Below are positions 6,676 through 9,702 of a stretch of DNA of 9,702 nucleotides, one piece after another. This DNA is from Neisseriaceae bacterium (GTDB lineage Bacteria > Pseudomonadota > Gammaproteobacteria > Burkholderiales > UBA11063). The first letter of the stretch is position 1; each line of letters opens with the position of its first letter. The stretch covers positions 1 through 9,702 of the forward strand of contig CANEUJ010000057.1 in the NCBI GenBank assembly GCA_947441745.1. Reading direction: 5' to 3'. The notes under the pieces were generated by a model. It saw only the letters and a list, made by a program, of their open reading frames with translations. It made no database searches and had not been told where the DNA came from. The translations under genes and the position numbers were made by a program.

Positions 6676-7269
6676 TCACTTCCACTCTCCGAGTTTCCAA
6701 TGTAGGCGGCATACTGAGGTATAGCGAGTATCAACCGCTTTTAGAGAATCGTCATCTACTACTACGCTATCTCCTTCTTTGACAGCACTGCAGTGTTTTA
6801 TTAGCATATTATAAGTTGCTTTATGTCCGCAATGGCAGATGGTTTTTAGTTCTTCCAAAGTGTCAGCTATTGCTAGTAGTTTTGCACTTGATGCAAATGG
6901 TTCGCCTCGATAGTCACTTCTAAGACCATAGCATATTACAGGGACTTTGAGATAGTCAACAACGTCAGATAACTGATCGATTTGTTCTACGCTAAAAAAA
7001 TGAATTTCATCAATTAAAACACAAGCTATTTTAGTTATATTTACTTTTTCTTTAATTAAATCAAATAAATTATCATCTGTATGTGTAGAAAAAGCATCAC
7101 AATTAAGCCCAATGCGAGATTTAATGTTATTCATTCCAGCACGTTTATCAATAGAAGAAGTAAAAACCAGAACTTCTTGACCGCGGTCTTTGTAGTTATA
7201 GGCAACTTTTATGAGATCCAGTGTTTTTCCAGCATCCATTGCTGAATATCGAAAATATAACTTAGCCAT
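6676..7269 (-). CDS. tdk: Thymidine kinase (type II)
   Basis: This 197-residue cytoplasmic enzyme phosphorylates thymidine or deoxyuridine with ATP in pyrimidine salvage. The N-terminus LYFRYSAMDAGKT carries the P-loop (9-16). DEIHF (87-91) is the segment usually written DEAQF, with the catalytic glutamate at E88. CYGLRSDYRGEPF (113-125) is the conserved stretch leading to the lasso domain. The zinc site is split between C145/C147 (CHCGHKATYN) and C187/H190 (CRLHW). Length is typical. Its ATG follows the ygfZ stop after two bases, so translation is probably coupled. The Gln-to-His change in DEAQF is the only oddity and should not abolish catalysis. Confidence 0.95.
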   Translation of the reverse strand: MAKLYFRYSAMDAGKTLDLIKVAYNYKDRGQEVLVFTSSIDKRAGMNNIKSRIGLNCDAFSTHTDDNLFDLIKEKVNITKIACVLIDEIHFFSVEQIDQLSDVVDYLKVPVICYGLRSDYRGEPFASSAKLLAIADTLEELKTICHCGHKATYNMLIKHCSAVKEGDSVVVDDDSLKAVDTRYTSVCRLHWKLGEWK

Positions 7270-7271
7270 GA

Positions 7272-8069
7272 TTATTTGTATTCTATAGATTGAGTTAAAA
7301 GTTGAACTTTATTATCTAGATCAAGAAATGCACTATCAACACAGTCTATTTGCAATGATACTAGCCCCAAATAATCGAGGTCACGACTCATAAAATCAAC
7401 AATCACACCAATTTCTTGATTATCAAATAGTGGACTCAATACCTTTTGACCTATAGTTGGTTCATTATCACAAATAAAACGGTACATTCTTCTTTTTACT
7501 TTACCTAAGTAGTGAGTACGTGCTACAATTTCTTGACCAGTATAGCATCCTTTTTTGAAATTTACGCCATTAAATAAATCATAATTCACTTGCTGTGGAG
7601 TAAACTCTTCTTGAGTACTTAGATATATCAAAGGAATCCCATGATTAATTAATGTTTTTTTCCATAGCTGATTGTTTTGTAGAGTAGCATCTGAGTTAGT
7701 TATAGAAATAAAATATTGAGGAAAAATCTCAAGAGATAATTCATTATCCAGTTTATGATTAGAAAAAACCACCTGTGAACTTAGAGACTCTATAACTACT
7801 TTAGAGCGAAGCACAAACATTTTTAAGCGAGGAATTATTTTATCAATTACCTCAGTGCTTGTGATTAAGTAGTATATATCTGGAGCAGGTTTTGTGATGA
7901 TAAAACTTGCTAACATCCGTCCTTTATTATTTAGATGAGCAGAGAATTGAAATGGCTTATTATCTAACTCATTAATGTCGTTGGTTAATTGTCCTTGCAG
8001 GAATTTTTGACTATCAATTCCTGAGATGCTAATTACTTTTAATTCATTACTTATATTATGTTTTTCCAT
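7272..8069 (-). CDS. ygfZ: YgfZ-type folate-binding iron-sulfur cluster protein
   Basis: YgfZ proteins bind tetrahydrofolate and support assembly or repair of some Fe-S enzymes, including the tRNA methylthiolase MiaB in E. coli. This 265-residue copy has the family signature KGCYTGQEIVAR (173-184) with the essential cysteine C175. It also has FLQGQLTND (23-31), LNNKGRMLASF (46-56) and FTPQQVNYD (156-164) of the GcvT-like fold. Length is a little under the E. coli protein. The ATG at 8069 is preceded by AGGAA about seven bases upstream. It leads the tight pair with tdk (2-nt gap). Its promoter region is occupied by the diverged repeat element, whose end gives a TATAAA box. A folate-using partner gene, folC, lies on the other strand nearby. 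Confidence 0.93.
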   Translation of the reverse strand: MEKHNISNELKVISISGIDSQKFLQGQLTNDINELDNKPFQFSAHLNNKGRMLASFIITKPAPDIYYLITSTEVIDKIIPRLKMFVLRSKVVIESLSSQVVFSNHKLDNELSLEIFPQYFISITNSDATLQNNQLWKKTLINHGIPLIYLSTQEEFTPQQVNYDLFNGVNFKKGCYTGQEIVARTHYLGKVKRRMYRFICDNEPTIGQKVLSPLFDNQEIGVIVDFMSRDLDYLGLVSLQIDCVDSAFLDLDNKVQLLTQSIEYK

Positions 8070-8093
8070 TTTATGGTTCCTGAGTTAATAAAA

Positions 8094-8099
8094 TTTATA
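8094..8099 (-). promoter_or_regulatory. Candidate -10 box for ygfZ-tdk-tsaC at the repeat end
   Basis: On the minus strand the repeat end CTCTTGCAC is followed at once by TATAAA (8099 down to 8094). Initiation near 8087 would leave a leader of about 18 nt containing the AGGAA ribosome site. No good -35 is seen 17 bases upstream (GGCTGG again). The 23 bases leading into this box match those before the dipZ box at all but two positions. Confidence 0.33.
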
Positions 8100-8100
8100 G

Positions 8101-8213
8101 TGCAAGAGCATGGATCCCAGCCTACGCTGGAACGACGAAAAATGGCGGTGATGACAACTAAAACCGTCATTCCAAACCAAAACAATATGCTGTTTCGTTA
8201 TGAATTTGGAATC
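8101..8213 (-). repeat. Diverged inverted copy of the palindromic repeat element
   Basis: Read on the minus strand, this begins GATTCCAAATTC, continues to an AACGAAACAGCA segment matching GACGAGACAGCA of the arrays, and ends with CCAGCGTAGGCTGGGATCCATG then CTCTTGCA. It is therefore module B joined to module A through a different middle piece. That middle piece has its own inverted repeat, TGGAACGACG (8128-8137) against CGTCATTCCA (8165-8174), with one mismatch. The CCAGC-GTAG-GCTGG hairpin is retained. It fills most of the 150-bp gap between kdsB and ygfZ, starting six to seven bases after the kdsB stop. It is much more diverged than the other two arrays, which suggests an older insertion. 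Confidence 0.75.
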
Positions 8214-8219
8214 TATTAA

Positions 8220-8999
8220 CTAATCTGAGCTCTTTGAGTTAACAAGCTGTCTGATACGCTCCAAGTCTTCCAAAGTATCAACTCCAGGGTGAGGGGTTGT
8301 ATTACTTGTCATTACAGCTATTTTATACCCGTTATATAAAGCCCGTAGTTGCTCCAAACATTCAACGTTTTCCAGATGGCAGTTTGCCAATTGATGATAT
8401 TGTTTTAGAAATCCAACATTATAGGCATATATCCCTATATGTCTAAGTACAGCAAGAGTTTGAGGTGGCTTAAATTCTTGGCGATTAGTATAGCCATCAC
8501 GATAAAATGGGATAGAAGCTCTAGAAAAATAAAGTGCATTGTTATCTTTATCAAGTACTACTTTTACGATATTAGGGTTAAAAATTTCATCTTCAAGAGT
8601 TATAGGGTGGGCAATAGTTGCAATCAAAGTCTGTTGATCACGAATAAAATCAGCTAATTGATTTATTAAAACTGGATCTATAAGTGGTTCGTCACCTTGA
8701 ACATTGATAATAACTTCATCATCGTGCAGGTTTAGTAAATGAGTTACTTCAACTAAGCGTTCAGTTCCTGAGTTGTGTGTGACTTTAGTCATGACAGCAT
8801 CAATCCCATGCTCACTACATACTCTTATGATATCTTCATGATCCGTTGCTACAATTACTTTTGTAGCATTACTCTTCATTGCTTGTTTGGCGGTTTGAAC
8901 TATCATTGGTAAATCACCAATTTTTAGTACCATCTTTTGTGCTAAACGAGTTGAATGCATCCGTGCTGGAATGACTAAAGTAAAATTATTTTTGGACAT
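8220..8999 (-). CDS. kdsB: 3-deoxy-manno-octulosonate cytidylyltransferase (CMP-Kdo synthetase)
   Basis: KdsB activates Kdo with CTP to CMP-Kdo, the donor for the inner core of lipopolysaccharide. It acts in the cytoplasm. The 259 residues show IPARMHSTRL (10-19), ATDHEDI (51-57), SGTER (77-81), VQGDEPLI (100-107, the metal and nucleotide site), NPNIVKVV (141-148), YFSRASIPF (157-165), HIGIYAY (187-193), LEQLRAL (215-221) and GVDTLEDLERI (239-249). The loop after STRL is usually PGK but reads AQK here, and the N-terminal nucleotide-binding lysine K22 is kept. Length is normal. The ATG lies inside the 3' end of the Trm112-like gene (14-base overlap), implying translational coupling to the lpxK group. 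It ends in TAG just before the repeat element. Confidence 0.95.
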   Translation of the reverse strand: MSKNNFTLVIPARMHSTRLAQKMVLKIGDLPMIVQTAKQAMKSNATKVIVATDHEDIIRVCSEHGIDAVMTKVTHNSGTERLVEVTHLLNLHDDEVIINVQGDEPLIDPVLINQLADFIRDQQTLIATIAHPITLEDEIFNPNIVKVVLDKDNNALYFSRASIPFYRDGYTNRQEFKPPQTLAVLRHIGIYAYNVGFLKQYHQLANCHLENVECLEQLRALYNGYKIAVMTSNTTPHPGVDTLEDLERIRQLVNSKSSD

Positions 9000-9165
9000 T
9001 ATCTATATTCCTAGCGGAATCTATCAACATAACTGGAATACCATCATCAATAGGGTATGCTAATTTACATTTATTACATATTAGTTCATTATTGGTTTTA
9101 TCTGCTTCTAGCTTTGCTTTGCAAAGTGGGCAAACTAGTATTGCTAGTAATTTATTGTCTATCAT
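8986..9165 (-). CDS. ycaR: Trm112/YcaR-family small zinc-ribbon protein (UPF0434)
   Basis: This small gene encodes 59 residues, beginning MIDNKLLAILVCPLCKAKLE. Two cysteine pairs, CPLC (12-15) and CNKC (30-33), should bind one zinc, and LAYPIDDGIPVML (35-47) is the family's conserved C-terminal segment. In eukaryotes Trm112 activates methyltransferases. The role of the bacterial relatives is less clear. Its position between lpxK and kdsB is conserved in many proteobacteria (in E. coli, ycaR sits just before kdsB). AGGAT lies five bases before the ATG. Its last 14 bases overlap the start of kdsB in another frame, and its end reads ...NIDNVQK. The gap to lpxK is 47 bases. Confidence 0.88.
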   Translation of the reverse strand: MIDNKLLAILVCPLCKAKLEADKTNNELICNKCKLAYPIDDGIPVMLIDSARNIDNVQK

Positions 9166-9200
9166 ATTGTATCCTGTGAGTTATTTATATTTCGGTTAAT

Positions 9201-9209
9201 ATTATATCA
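9201..9209 (-). promoter_or_regulatory. Candidate extended -10 promoter for the Trm112-like gene and kdsB
   Basis: On the minus strand TGATATAAT (9209 down to 9201) is a perfect extended -10 motif (TGnTATAAT) in the short gap after lpxK. Initiation near 9194 would give a leader of about 28 nt that includes the AGGAT ribosome site. No good -35 is visible, which extended -10 promoters can tolerate. The pair may thus be transcribed separately as well as by read-through from lpxK. Confidence 0.42.
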
Positions 9210-9212
9210 TAT

Positions 9213-9702
9213 TTAGACTAAATTTGATATTTGCTCAATTAATTTGCTTGTGTTAAGACGGGTTTTAACAAGTACCACCCAAATATCACTTCGGTCAAAT
9301 AATGATAATTTGGCATAATCTTTTTCAGTTACTAAAATTATTTCGTGACTGACAGGGATATCTTCTTTTTTATACAGGTAATGATCTGGGAAGGCTAGAG
9401 AATAATTTAATTTTAGACCTTGACTCTTTAGAAAATCAAAAAATCTATTAGGGTGTCCGATACCAGCTATGGCAGTTATATCCATTAACTGTAGTTCTTT
9501 AATAGAAAGTGTACTTTTAGTTTTAGGGTTATATATTTTGTCTAATACTAGAGTTTGCTCCACAACTAGCGGTGGTAGAGGTAACTTAGTATTTGCTACT
9601 CCATTAAATACTACCGCATTAACAGATTTAAGCCTTGAAGATGGCTCTCTTAATGGCCCCATTGGCAGAGTGAATCTGTTACCAAGCATACGGCTAGAAT
9701 CA
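9213..9702 (-). CDS. lpxK: Tetraacyldisaccharide 4'-kinase LpxK (C-terminal half, 5' end outside the window)
   Basis: LpxK phosphorylates the 4' position of the lipid A disaccharide at the inner face of the cytoplasmic membrane. Only the last 162 residues are present, about half of the usual 320-340. The reading frame continues without a start to the window edge, where the partial codons read DSSRMLGN. This matches the D-x-x-R-x-x-GN region of LpxK, so the internal ATG at 9689 is not the start. Visible motifs are LPMGPLREP followed by SSRLKSVNAVVFNG, then AIAGIGHPNRFFDFL, FPDHYLY with the conserved Asp-His pair, and VTEKDYAKL. The Walker A motif lies outside the window. It heads the lpxK / Trm112-like / kdsB group. 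The TAA stop lies 47 bases before the small gene. No frameshift or odd residue is seen in the visible half. Confidence 0.94.
   Translation of the reverse strand, partial: DSSRMLGNRFTLPMGPLREPSSRLKSVNAVVFNGVANTKLPLPPLVVEQTLVLDKIYNPKTKSTLSIKELQLMDITAIAGIGHPNRFFDFLKSQGLKLNYSLAFPDHYLYKKEDIPVSHEIILVTEKDYAKLSLFDRSDIWVVLVKTRLNTSKLIEQISNLV

Noticed and set aside
8439..8657. Plus-strand open stretch within kdsB
   Set aside because: It is antisense to conserved KdsB motifs, with a composition unlike a real protein and no ribosome site of note.
1..9702. An undescribed defence, toxin or mobile gene system
   Set aside because: Every substantial ORF is a recognisable housekeeping or envelope gene. No transposase, integrase, toxin-antitoxin pair or reverse transcriptase is present. 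Only the non-coding repeat family stands out.

Overview
This is an AT-rich stretch of chromosome from a Gram-negative bacterium. It carries lipid A and Kdo synthesis genes (lpxK, kdsB), an outer-membrane-type lipoprotein and a periplasmic-facing DipZ protein. The set lpxK / Trm112-family gene / kdsB is a familiar cluster in Beta- and Gammaproteobacteria, so I place the host there. The sequence alone does not let me name a genus.

Layout: positions 1-258 hold a tandem palindromic repeat array and then a promoter-like region. A plus-strand pair follows: a DUF3833-type lipoprotein (259-792) overlapping by one base with an M61-family metallopeptidase carrying a PDZ domain (792-2549). A second copy of the repeat array (2542-2681) covers the last bases of the peptidase gene and leads into a second plus-strand pair, dipZ (GTG start, 2730-4391) and folC (4397-5605). 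folC converges on a minus-strand group, with a long-looped inverted repeat between them. Reading leftwards, that group is lpxK (5' end beyond the window, 9213-9702), a 59-residue Trm112/YcaR-like gene (8986-9165) overlapping kdsB by 14 bases, kdsB (8220-8999), a diverged inverted copy of the repeat element (8101-8213), ygfZ (7272-8069), tdk (6676-7269) and a Sua5-type tsaC (5659-6630).

The genes are housekeeping. LpxK and KdsB act in lipid A and Kdo-lipopolysaccharide synthesis. FolC makes and glutamylates folate, and YgfZ is a folate-binding iron-sulfur cluster protein. TsaC starts t6A tRNA modification. Tdk salvages thymidine. DipZ carries reducing power across the inner membrane. I see no transposase, phage, toxin, defence or CRISPR gene, and no frameshifted gene.

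The unusual content is the repeat family. It has a 93-bp tandem period and contains a short hairpin whose stem shows a compensatory base-pair change. One copy supplies the stop codon of the M61 gene. Two copies end in a TATAAT-like box in the same orientation just upstream of dipZ and ygfZ. No intergenic stretch exceeds 300 bases. The largest (1-258, 2550-2729 and 8070-8219) are all occupied by this repeat.
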